In this document: positions 26,865 through 38,000 of the stretch, in pieces | Position numbering within the stretch: the first letter of the stretch is position 1 | Layout: the number at the start of each line of letters is the position of its first letter | DNA from: Halichondria panicea | Lineage: Eukaryota; Porifera; Demospongiae; Suberitida; Halichondriidae | Reading direction: 5' to 3' | NCBI RefSeq assembly: GCF_963675165.1 | Contig: NC_087390.1 | Coordinates: forward strand, 5,804,250-5,868,249 | Length of the DNA: 64,000 nucleotides | The notes under the pieces: generated by a model | What the model was told of the DNA's origin: nothing | The model's input: only the letters and a program-made list of their open reading frames with translations | Databases searched by the model: none | Program-made: the position numbers and the translations under genes

Positions 26865-29800
26865 CTCACTCATCCCACTCACCCACTTCACACTCCTCAC
26901 ACACACAAACTCACACACTTCCCCTCACACATACACACAGAATGTCTCTTCCTTCGCTATGGCAAGTCGGTACGTCACTGTCCCATGCCATCACCCATCA
27001 CACTCTCAACCGTAAAGAGCTTATATCGTAATCTGTTTGACCTCGGGGACGACCTCCTCAAGAACCCAGACTCATTAATATTTGTGAGAGAGCGAAGTTC
27101 ACGGGAGTGGAAGAAACTAGAAGGAATTGGGTGAGGAAACCAACTGTTACTATTCCCTTATAGGCTGGTAGCCAACTAGCAATTTGTTCCCTATAGGCTG
27201 GTAGCCAACTAAAAATTGTTGAGAGAGAGAGTGTGTGTGTGTGTGTGAAGTACAGTGTATGTGATCTAGTCTCGATTCCAGGCCGTAAGGAAGGAGAAAA
27301 ACAGGGCCTGGAATAGAAGCTATATATGATCGAACTATCATTGAACGTGACTTGTACAGTCATGCAGTGGCGTAGGCAGAGGGGGGGGCTGACGGGGCTA
27401 GAGCCCCCCCTTTGTGCTCTATTTTTGGCTTCGTGACCAACCTCCTCTGGCTTGCGGGTAAAGGAGGCGGTGACCCTTTGCCGCTCGCAGTAGCCATGCA
27501 TATTTAGTGGCGTCATAAGACGGCAGCAAGCAGAGGCGGAGGAAACAAGTATTGATATTGACTGCCAAGTTTGAAGAATAAAATAACTTAGTACTGAATC
27601 AATACTATTGAGCTGAACATGATAATGGTGATGGCAACTAACGTAACAGTACTATAGTATAAGGGACTACTAAATTAGGTCTAGTAACGTGAATGATAAT
27701 GACTACTTTGGTCTAGTACTCACTGACCCATAACTGATTAAGCTGCTAGCGTTTGTAAATGAATAGTCTCATAACTGTTCAAACAATGTTCTGTGAGATG
27801 GGGCACCTCGTGATGACTAGTGTGCAGGTAAATTGAGAGAAGTTGTATGATAAATGTGATCCTGTTGATGAATCAATATGTGTAGTCACACAGAGACATT
27901 CCACATTTGACCCATCTCTTTGACGAAGAGTGCTAGTATCCAACTTGAGTGGTATTGGGCCATACTTACACGCCATGCTCAGTGTGTAGTATCCCTGTAT
28001 AATTATGACATAGAGAGATATAGAAATTAAAGTTAACAACTTACGGATTTGTTCACTGGTAGGGTTGGTGTTATACAGTAGGTCCAGTACACAGAACCAC
28101 GTTCATAGTTAGTGCAGCTTCCTGTCTCCTGGATGCAGTTCTGGTAGAGGTTCACTGGAGAGTTAACTCGAGTGGTCAGAGAGTTCACTGAAGTCTGAAG
28201 GCTGTTCAACTGAGTCGTGGTTGCTCCATTGGCTGCGTTTAGAGAGCTCACTGAAGACTGCAGGCTGTTCAATTGAGTCGTGGTTGCCCCATTTGCTGTG
28301 TTTAGAGAACTCACTGAAGACTGAAGTCTGTCAGTAACTGCATTCACCTCGCTGTATACTCCGTCAATCTTTCTAGAATTATTTAGCACAACCTCGTTTT
28401 CCAAGTGCTGAAAATCGGTTAGTAGTTGTCGGAAATTGCTTTTGACTGTTGAAGACAAATGTGATAGCTCATCATCAACTTTTGACTTGGAAGCTGATTT
28501 CTCCCTCAACTCTGCTAGCTGATCGTTGATGAGGCTGACCTCGGTGTTGAGCTGAATGATGTTGTTTTGAGTAGCTTTGTAGATTTGATACAGCTGATCA
28601 ATTTGAGTCTGCTCTCGACCCTCGTCCGAGTTAGTCTCTTCGGGTGCAGGGGTGCAAATGGTTGGCCTGGATACCAGAGCGATCGTTAGCAAGATGTAGA
28701 GTGTTGTTTCCATTCTGATATCCTCGGTGTCTTGTAAAGTTGATGATGTATCACGTCCCTTTTATATTTTTGTGATTTCCAAATGTCCCATTCAGCAAGT
28801 TGCAGAGGGAGTATATAATATTTCATCTGTGCTTGATATTTGAACCTTTTAGTCAATCCGTCTGTCCTATACCAACGCTGTGCAGTGTGATATTTGAACC
28901 TTTTAGTCAATCCGTCTGTCCTATAGCAATACTGTGCAGTGTGATATTTGAACCTTTTAGTCAATCCGTCTGTCCTGTAGCAACACTGTGCAGTGCGGTA
29001 TTTGAACCTTTAAGTCCTTTCGTCTGTCCTATAGCAACACTGTGCAGTGTAGTTGTGAACCTTTAAGTCAATCCGTCTGTCCTATAGCAACACTGTGCAG
29101 TGTAGTTGTGAACCTTTAAGTCAATCCGTCTGTCCTATAGCAACACTGTGTAGTGTAGTTGTGAACCTTTAAGTCAATCCGTCTGTCCTATAGCAACACT
29201 GTGCAGTGCGGTATTTGAACCTTTTAGTCAATCCGTCTGTCCTATAGCAACACTGTGCAGTGTAGTTGTGAACCTTTAAGTCAATCCGTCTGTCCTATAG
29301 CAACACTGTGCAGTGTAGTTGTGAACCTTTAAGTCAATCCGTCAGTCCTATAGCAACACTGTGCAGTGCGGTATTTGAACCTTTAAGTCCTTCCGTCTGC
29401 TCTGTAGTCTTACTGGTTTATTGACTGGCAGTTGTGCATGGTGTTGCACAATACTTCTGATTGTCTGTTTGTACAGTTATAATAATTATAGCTAGTAGTC
29501 TCCTTTTGTTGCATGACAATTTATTTTTGAAGCCCTGAAGCAGTGTCTCTGGTGCATGCAGCATACAATGATCAACTCAAACTCTACAGTTGTTTGCTAT
29601 GTCCATTAGCAGAGAAATATGTGCACATGATTTTTATTTGTGACGTTTGCATTTTTGTTGGAGCATGACGGTATTTAAATTAATTTTGTGATTTTCACAT
29701 GCAGTATGGTGTTGGATCACTGCACACTACTGTTGCTAGAGCCAGGCCACACCCTAAACCACACCCCCTCCCCACCGGCAGACTCGGACATCAACACACC

Positions 29801-32800
29801 CCTCGATCTATCGGCGGCCAACACACAGAACTCATCACAAGGGTCCCAGCCTCACGTGCACACTAGCGGTGTGGGGAGTGGAAGCCACAGCAGTGCGGAC
29901 GACAAAGAAGCCACACCCACCACTGGACAAGGACGCAAATGGTTAGCTAAATACAGTACAAATACAAGTTGTCACACTGCTAGCTGATGCTGACTTAATA
30001 CTCAGTAATTCCTCACACCCACCTACCCACCCACACACTCATACACTCACACCCACCCTCACACACGCACACACACACTCACGCCCGGCCACCCACACCC
30101 ACACACTCCCACACCCACATATATACAGTAATGGTCTATGGAAGGCGGGTCGTAGTAAGGATGTCGAGGATTTGACGAGGGTACCGGATAATCTCCCTGT
30201 CCACAAGACCCACTCCCTCACCTCCCCACTCTCCCTCACCAGCAGCACCTCCGGAGGTAAGGACGGCACTCAATGCATATTGATAATGCTCGTAGTACAA
30301 CCTCAATGAGGTTCTAGAGCAGCTAGACAGTGAGAATAGCAAAGCGCTCATTAACGATGGTGCATTTTAAATGTATTTTGTAGAAAAGCGATTGCTACTA
30401 TCGTTTAAAGAAAATTTTTACGCCTTAATTGCACTTCTATCATCACATGCTACGTGTGCGTACTTATGAAAACGCCGTATTAGGTACTATAACAGTTCTC
30501 AATGTGTACAGTAGTTCGATGTAATTGTGCCCCCTCACCTTTAATCTTTGACCTCTAGTGTACTCTGAACCAACCGTGGACACCAAGAAAGTATCAGAGA
30601 AAACACGTTTCCTACAAAACCGGATTTCAAGCATGAAGTCCGAATTTAAAAAGTTACGTAGCGACCATGTCACCAAGATGAGCGAGTTCTCACTGACAAT
30701 GAACCAGACGTCCAATCAGATCACAGCAGCCCTGAGGGCGTTCTCAAAAGTGGGTGGAGTCGGTAGTGGTGGGGAGGAGTTTAGAAGAGAGAGGATCGAG
30801 TTATATAGCGAGGAAGAGAGTTATCAGAAGCTCTCGAATGAAACACTCGGAGAATTGAAGTAAGTGTGTATAATTATAGCTATAGCTACATGAGCGAGCA
30901 ACTGCAAGAACATGCACACCATTCCCAACCCTAACTCCATGGGCCGCCACTAAGTATCGCCTAGGTCTGACCAATAAAACAGTCATTGCTTCTGTACTGT
31001 AGGACGAGTAGAATATTATACGTATACACCACCTTAATCTTATGCACAAAAGAGACAACAAAAAAGGCCATTAAAGATGCTTCATTTAACGCTAGGTCCC
31101 ATGCATTTTGAGAGTACTACAGTTTGCTCTTTAAGTAAAGCTTAGAAGGAGCTCTTTCAAATTAGTGACATGCTCAACTCACACCTCTCACACTCATCAC
31201 ACCCCTCACACACCCTCACACCCTCACAGGCTCCTGGAGACGGCAGTAGAGGATATGAGAGTGGATGTGGTGGATCGTCGCTGTGGTGTTGAGGAACAAG
31301 AGGTGGACTCTCTGTTACACGCTGTTTCCACAGTTACTAAAGCAGTTAACGAAATGCAAAGTACGTACATTATTAAAGCTGAGGAAACACATCTGAACCA
31401 AAAATAATGACTTGGTAACATGCACGTGTGGTTTTAGCATCTCGCTTATTAAAGTAGACTCGAGATGGGTAGTCAGTCAATGTATAAGCTCACTACAATA
31501 ATTATATAAACTCTACCTCCACAGCTCACTGTATATAAACTCTACCCCACACAGCTCACTATGCCCCCCTGGAGGCCAAAATAAAACGAGTGATGGAGTC
31601 AGAACTGCAGACAGTTATCAAAGAGGAAAAGTGAGCTATAATTTATGTACTTTGTCGCTGCAGTGCATGTATATGTACGTATACTGGTGCAAAATGAAAT
31701 TAATGTTATGTCTGCAGTGGATAACTTACAGAAAGATTGGCTCATAAAACTGTTCATAAGTACAAACCTTTCTACTGTAGAAAGGGCAACCCCTATCAGT
31801 ACAATAATTTCCTGGAGCTTGAGATTGTAATGCTCTCTAAGTACGTATATACAAAACTGCCTCTATGAACATCGTATGTACATGCATGCATATATGTCAT
31901 GTCTGCATCTGGCTAACATGTTGCCCCGCCCCCCCTCCACAGATACATACAAGGGGAGGGGCTTAGAGTCACTGAAGCCGTCGATACCTGCACCAAACTT
32001 GAACAGACACTGGGGGTACTCATGCAGTTCGCAACCGTCCAATCACATCGCACGCCACTAGTACCCTACTATTACTCGGCGACAAAACCTGATCGAGAGG
32101 CCCTCCTGGAAAATATTCAAGCTGTGATACCAAACCACGCCCATAGGGTGGAGTGTCTGAAACGAGCCGAAACTATATTCAAGAAAAAGAAAGCACTTCA
32201 TTCGCCTTTGAATGCTAAGTTGAAAGAGTTTGAAGCACAGTTGCGTATACAGCGCGACCACCTTCGCCATATCGAGGTGTCTACAATTGAAAAACGCCAT
32301 CAGATGAAATTACAAGCCAATTTCATGGAGGAGAGATATAAAATGGAGAAAGAAATTGCAAAGGAGCTGGAAACGGAACGAATATTGGCTCTCCAGAAAC
32401 GAGAGCAGCGAAAGAAGCAGATGGAAGAGTTGTGGAAATGGCAACAAAGAGCGAAAATGGATAACGAGAAGACGAGACAGAAACAGAGTATACAACGTGT
32501 GATGCAGGGAGTGGGCAGTTTGTCCGGGAGTCAAAAATCAATACCAAGCTCAGAGGGATCAGGTGAGCAGTGTACGTACATGTAGGGACTCTTACACATG
32601 CATGTACATATAGTTCGTATAAACTGTATAGTTTTTATTATTATGCGCAAGGCTATCTATTATGCGCAAGGCTATCTACACAATCGTTCGGTTAATTAGA
32701 ATTGATGGAAGCTCTTTGATGAATAGATTATCCAAACTAAGTATATTTATTACGGGCAGTCAATAAATTTAAGAACTGTATACTTATAGCGCACGCATAT

Positions 32801-34479
32801 AATTAAGTATAGATAATTATTATGTACATACGTAGATTGATCACTATGCATTGATACAATTGTTCAAGCACCGCGGTTACTAAATGCCTCGAGGCATGTG
32901 TTTGAAAAGTGCATTACAGACAATGTTGCTTCTAGCAGTGCAGCTGTGTTGTACAAACACCTTTGGGTGACAAAGTTTACGTCTAATAATTAATTTTGTT
33001 CTATCACACAAACATTGATCCATAATACCCCTCTCAGGTAGCCACATCCGCTCGTCCAGTGATGACCAGACCACCCTCACCCCACACATCTCACTCTCAC
33101 AGACCAGTGACCCCGCCCCTCCTCCGCAGATGCCTCCTTCCAAGGGAAAACGATTCCGTAAAAAGGATCATCTTCAACCATGGCAAAGAAAGAGCATCGG
33201 CTACGTTGGCGAGTTTAGTGAACTTTTTCAAACAATCGCCGATGAAGCTCAAACCTCGAAACAAGTTTCTCATCCCTTGACAAATACGACAAAGCCAACC
33301 AATCAATACCCGTCGTCCAATCAAAATGCAGCGTCCAAGTCACATGATCTACAGCCGTCAAATCAAGCCAAACTCTCTAAACCTAATGAGCAATCGTCCA
33401 ATCAAATTTCAGCACCTCCGATGGTCAAAGCAACACTCGGTCCGAAAATAGAGGTCAAAGAGTTCACTGGTGATTTACGACAACAACCGTTCCAGACCAC
33501 GCCCCCTTTTAAGCATCCTAGCAAGCAGTCGAGTTCTCAGTCTCGTCCTACGAAAACAGTCGGTCAAATTCGAGCGACGTCCACCAATAAACACGGTACC
33601 ATACCGTCTCGCTATCTACAATACGAGTACGGTAGTCAACCCGACACAGACAGCCTTAGCTCCTATCCAAGTAAGCGCGGCTACAAGAGCTCCATTAATT
33701 CCCTCAGTCAGCCGAGTAGCGACGATGCCCCCGGCTCGGCGGCAGTCCGTTCACACATGCAACCAATGCTAGCTGCTTATCAGCCAGATGCTCAACAGAA
33801 GAGAGCTACTATTGGTAGTACACGGCAAAGGGGCGGGGCAGAGCGCCCCCCTCAAATGAAGAGATCTAATTCGGACGATTCGATTTACGATAGTAGCACG
33901 CTTGAACGAAGGAAGAAACAAGGGCTTGGTGGCACTCCTTATAAGGTGAAGCAACAGGGCGATATTAGTCCCTCTGGTAACAGGAGGTGGGCTATGAATA
34001 TGCTTAACAAGGACACACTTCCTGTTGAACACAGACAGGTTCAGTTCGGCAATCGTCAAGGAAACAGGGGACGGCTACGTAACAGCAGTGCGAGTAGCGG
34101 GAGCTCGGGTGATCGTCAGAGTGCAAAGGTCATGGGAGGTCAACAATGCTATCAGCATCATGTGCCGAAAGGTCGTCCGGAAGTACCACCCCAAAAACAC
34201 GCCCCCAACTGCCCCACTCATGGACACTTACATAATCCCCCGTTACGAGTAACCAGAAGTGCTCAAGTACCCTCAGATTCACCTTTGACCTCTTACCCTC
34301 GGCACTTAGCGTCAGCTACACACACATTTCAGATGAGAAGTGCGTCCAATGGGATGCCAATGCAGCAGCATCAACATAAAAGGGGGCGTGGCACTCATTA
34401 TCCTGGTCATATGACGTCTGGTGGAGGTCATGTGACTAAGCGACGTGATGTGGAGGATCATGTTGGATCGCTTGTATGA
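24579..34479 (+). CDS. SRCIN1-like: SRCIN1/p140Cap-KIAA1217 family (AIP3-domain) adaptor
   Basis: Eleven exons in phase give 1212 residues: 24579-24896 (donor could be after 24902), 25100-25235, 26941-27130, 29705-29941, 30129-30256, 30559-30859, 31230-31360, 31555-31630, 31781-31840, 31943-32562 and 33038-34479. The N-terminal motif KADRSSLVQEREKFFELL then RTKYPEQA parallels the p140Cap KADADRKRDAFMDHLKSKYP segment. Exon 3 (ECLFLRYGKSVRH ... IFVRERSSREWKKLE) matches the region after it. Exons 6-10 form the predicted coiled-coil AIP3/Bud6-like core (VMESELQTVIKEEK, EGLRVTEAVDTCTKLEQT), ending in a long Lys/Glu-rich helix. The last exon is a Ser/Pro/Gln-rich disordered tail. Vertebrate relatives are cytoskeletal scaffolds that restrain Src and organise actin. 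The length is close to human p140Cap. Confidence 0.82.
27365..27430. mobile_element. Fragment of the hAT-like 'cagtggcgtag' element
   Basis: cagtggcgtaggcagagg followed by a G-rich run, ggctagagccccccc and ctttgtgctct. It matches, in reverse, the right part of the elements at 5822-6112 and 14343-14633. The other end is not clear. Confidence 0.45.
27779..28713 (-). CDS. Secreted coiled-coil protein nested in an intron of the SRCIN1-like gene
   Basis: Two exons on the minus strand, 28713-28045 and 27994-27779, are separated by a 50-bp GT-AG intron and give 294 residues. It starts with a clear signal peptide (METTLYILLTIALVS, cleavage probably near TICTPAPEE). A long heptad-like helical region follows, then internal repeats built on LQSSVSSLN-ANGATTTQLNS (three partial units), then a C-terminal part with about seven cysteines (GSCTNYERG, WTYC, MACKYG, VECLCVTTH, FTCTL, RCPIS). 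No family is recognised. The shape suggests an oligomerising extracellular protein with a small disulfide-bonded C-terminal domain. It lies wholly inside intron 3 of the host gene, in opposite orientation. Confidence 0.75.
28758..28766 (-). promoter_or_regulatory. TATA box of the nested gene
   Basis: On the minus strand this reads TATAAAAGG, 45 bases before the nested start codon. That fits a short 5' UTR of roughly 15-20 bases. Confidence 0.55.
28835..29400. repeat. Minisatellite, 53-54 bp period, about 11 copies
   Basis: The unit contains tgaaccttttagtcaatccg, then tctgtcctatagcaacactg, then tgcagtg. Copies begin at about 28841, 28895, 28949, 29003, 29056 and onward every 53 bases to 29375. 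Early units are 54 bp, so one strand stays open as an 18-residue repeat; later 53-bp units break the frame. It begins about 70 bp upstream of the TATA box of the nested minus-strand gene, inside the host intron. Confidence 0.9.
31511..31560 (+). other. Tandemly duplicated splice acceptor before exon 8 of the SRCIN1-like gene
   Basis: The stretch tataaactctacc-cacagctcact is present twice in a row, giving acceptors that end at about 31524 and at 31554. Only the second keeps the frame (ACT CAC TAT GCC). The first would read into TAA after a few codons. Confidence 0.7.
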
Positions 34480-35035
34480 ACAGAAAATTATTTCCATACC
34501 TGATGTGTCAATCAATTAAAAACTCTTTTTATTACAATTATAATATTATTTAATGTATTATTGTGATTTTATCGCAATTATGATTAAGCTGTGTAGGATT
34601 AAGCGTGTCCGGCCGTAAGGGAAGGTACGACAGTAGTGTCGCATTACAGTAATTTCCAAAACGAATCAATGGGACCTATATATTATATTGCTGAGCAAGT
34701 TAATTAAAGTGATGGAATCCTAAAGAACTACATGTATAGACTCTATGACGTCAAGATGCAATATGATCACCTGGCACTTTATTGCAGCATAATAATTATT
34801 AGCATGCAACTAGCCTCGAAGCCTGGTCTCGAGGCTAGCATGCAACAAGAGCAGGAATATATAGCCTCTAGGGGCCAGACTAGTGTTGGAGAAGTATGGC
34901 TTGCGAGACTAGACAGATGGGCGGGGCTCGCTAAACACCGAGACCTTAATTAACAATGCATGAGCAGAAGTTCATTATAATATTAAAACTCCTCCATACA
35001 AGTACATAGCTATAGAACTAAGTACTTTCACAAAG
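34480..35035. other. Intergenic spacer, SRCIN1-like to RhoBTB 1
   Basis: No gene is recognised. A palindrome (actagcctcgaagcctggtc, followed by tcgaggctag, about 34808-34839) shares its arms with the TIR and hairpin family. The promoter of RhoBTB 1 should lie in the last part. Confidence 0.45.
34515..34520 (+). terminator. Candidate poly(A) signal attaaa of the SRCIN1-like gene
   Basis: ATTAAA lies 36 bases after the stop codon, followed by T-rich sequence. It is the only good candidate close by. Confidence 0.4.
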
Positions 35036-38000
35036 ATGGAGAGGTCCCTAGCACTGAACATTGGCCTACTCGGAGATAGTGGAGTGGGGAGGACAGTTTT
35101 TCTCTGTCGATGGGAAGGCGACTACTTTAACTGGACAGGACATGTCCCTAGGTACGATTACCAGGGCAACAGGACTCATGAGATAAACGGAAAACAAGTC
35201 AACGTGTGCTTATTGGAAGGAGGTAGACTAGCTAACGAACACGAAATGCACGTATGACATAAATACTTTGCACTGATAAATAAGTACTTCGAGAAAAATT
35301 AAGCCATTATCCATGAATTATCCAGTTTGACTCTAGGATTACTTGTAGCATGTTGACGTTCGTGTCCTGAAAATAATTAATTGTTTAATTTGCTACAGAT
35401 CTACAGTTCTACCTACCTATGTCTTCTGTTCTCCTTGTTTCATTTTGCGTCAAATCTCCAATTTCATTTGCAAACATCAAAGAGAAGTGGATACCTGAAG
35501 TTCGTCATCGTTGTCCGAACACACCTGTGCTGCTAGTGGGGCTCCAGTGTGACCTCTTTAACTCTGAGAGGCATGTGTTTACCCCTGAGATTGAGATCAA
35601 TGGTGACTACCCTGTCCCCCGCGAAGATGCTCTGCAACTGGCGAAAGATATTGGTGAGGAATTTATTACATTATTTATTACAGTACGTACATTGATTTTC
35701 ACTTACTGTCACTGCTACAGTGAAACCAGTCTACTTCTAGTGGCTAGAATAAAATTATACGATGATAGCGTTGGGGAAAAAAGGAAATAGATCTCGAGTT
35801 TATAATTAGGAAGAACATTTTATCAGCATTTTTAATGCTAGCACCTTCTACATGTGTATATATCTCAAGTGGTTGTGGTTACAATAGTGCATGAGTATTA
35901 TGATATAGGCAGATTGCCTCCTGTGTACAGAGCACATGAACTAGGAGATGGAAGATCTTACTACTGTATCGTCCTCATGGGCTCCTGGTATACAGTCTAT
36001 TGGAGTCTATTGGAGTTGTGGCGTACTCTTCCTAATACACTCTTGATCAGTCATAGCTAGGTGACCTGGCTATTAACCACATACTGTATACTACACATTC
36101 CTATGACATCATTTACATGTATGACATCACACTGTATATAGGGTCTATTGCATTGAGAATGACCGGAAGTTCTGTTGTCATACAAATAAAATGACACTGT
36201 ACCTGTAAGTGTCATAGAGTTAATATTCACATATACCATGTGATGTCATACCGTGATGTCATAGGAATGTGTACCGTGGATATAATTATATGCCAGAGAA
36301 ACGCTAGCTTTTAGCTGGGGAGATTATTTTAAATCTATGGTATGTATACGTATGTAAAATGTCCTGTGTATCTGATAACCGTATGACCTCCCCCCTCAGG
36401 AGCGGTGGGTTACTATGAGACAAGTGCCTTCACAGGAGCTGGTGTGATGGAGGCAATGGACGTTTGTGTGAGGGTGGGGCTAACAAGGGCAGGCATTTCC
36501 CTTACATGTAAGGAGGAGAGGAGACGTAGATTCGTACTACCATGGAAACGGTGGGTGAAGTATTGACATACATAATTTATTGTGGTCACCCTATAAGCAT
36601 GCATAATAATAATACAGCCAGGTTAATAGGCCCATGCATAGCGCTAGCATGACTGTGTTTGGACCTGGTTTAATTATTGAACTATTCGTACTCCTGCTAT
36701 AATGTAATGACCTCTATTAGGCGCTCTCAATCATCTGATCAATCATCTGATCAATCATCCGACCAATTATTTTACACAAATGCCAATGGTCCTCTGATTC
36801 CTCCACCTCCTAAACCACCCGCCAATAAAGATATAAAAATCCAAACTTCAACGTTTAACGCTGAGTGGGTAAAAACGATAAACAACCCGTCTCATTCGGA
36901 CGTAGTCTTCAGACTGGAGGGCAAGACGTATCATGCCCATCGCTATGTACTGGCATCTGCCTCAGATCTGTTTAGACAGCTGCTCGGGGTGACTAAGAAA
37001 GTTAAGGTGAGGTTTATATATTTGTCAAAACAAATCTCGGCAAATGTTGTCAGAATCTCTGTGTGCATGTACACATCTAATAATAGTGGTCACCCTTGGA
37101 TAGACCAACAGTGGCTGTATTATAGAGGGTGGCCTGCTAATACAGGTGCAAACACATGCTATAGAGACTGTGGGGCCCTATTGTATTATGGAGGGTGACT
37201 TTGCTTATAGGGTGACCACCATGCATAATACTGTATAGACACTTGCCCGTTTTCTGCAATTACAAGCTGTCTTTGTGAATAATGTTCCAGATTGACAAGC
37301 TGTGTGATGGGTGGGACAAGGCACGACTAAAGAAGGTTACTAGGAAGACTATCAACTCAGGGCAGCTGGAGGGAATGCTCCACATTGAAGAAAGGTACAT
37401 GTAAAAACAATAAATTCGTAATTTGTAAATTCATGTTTTTCCTAATTTATAAGAAATACACTTTAAGTTTCTAGGCTACACTTTTGTTGAAGGTGTTAAT
37501 TCTTCATTTCTGTTGCTATAGACCTGACTCGGACGGTAAACAGGTGACAGAGATGACCTTTGACCCCTCCGTGGTGACAGAGCTGGCGCTATCTCGTGCC
37601 CTAACGTTCCTCTACACTGGAGTGGTGGAACTAGACAAAGAGAGCGAAGGTTTCGGCGAAACAATCAAGATTTCTCAGCTGCTGAATTTGCCCGAGTTGG
37701 AGCTCATGTGTGAGAATGCTCGTAAAGGGGAGGAGTCTCTGAATAAGAAAATTGCAACGTGGGTGAACAATCGAAATTCCCACGTCGAAAAACACTTATT
37801 TTTCAACAAGGTACGCTATGTTTGTGTGTGTGTGTGGTTTGTGCTGGTTATCTGAGGTTGCTTGTACACATATAATTATATCACGTTGTACAAGCTAGGT
37901 GTAATAAAACTTATACAGTCCCTTCCGTGTTATACACCTGCACGTAGCCTCGATGCATGATTAGTAGAGATCTGTTATAATCTTAAATTCATTCAGAGCT

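Noticed and set aside
28800..29066. Plus-strand frame with 18-residue FEPFSQSVCP repeats
   Set aside because: Follows from the 54-bp minisatellite period; later 53-bp units break the frame and there is no plausible splice context.
33470..34252. Alternative frames inside the last SRCIN1-like exon
   Set aside because: The 1442-bp in-phase frame continues from exon 10 to the stop; the others are incidental in Ser/Pro-rich sequence.
35399..35790. Frame starting MSSVLLVSFCVK as a separate small protein
   Set aside because: It is exon 2 of RhoBTB 1, joined in phase 1 to exon 1 ending at 35222; the apparent start codon is internal.
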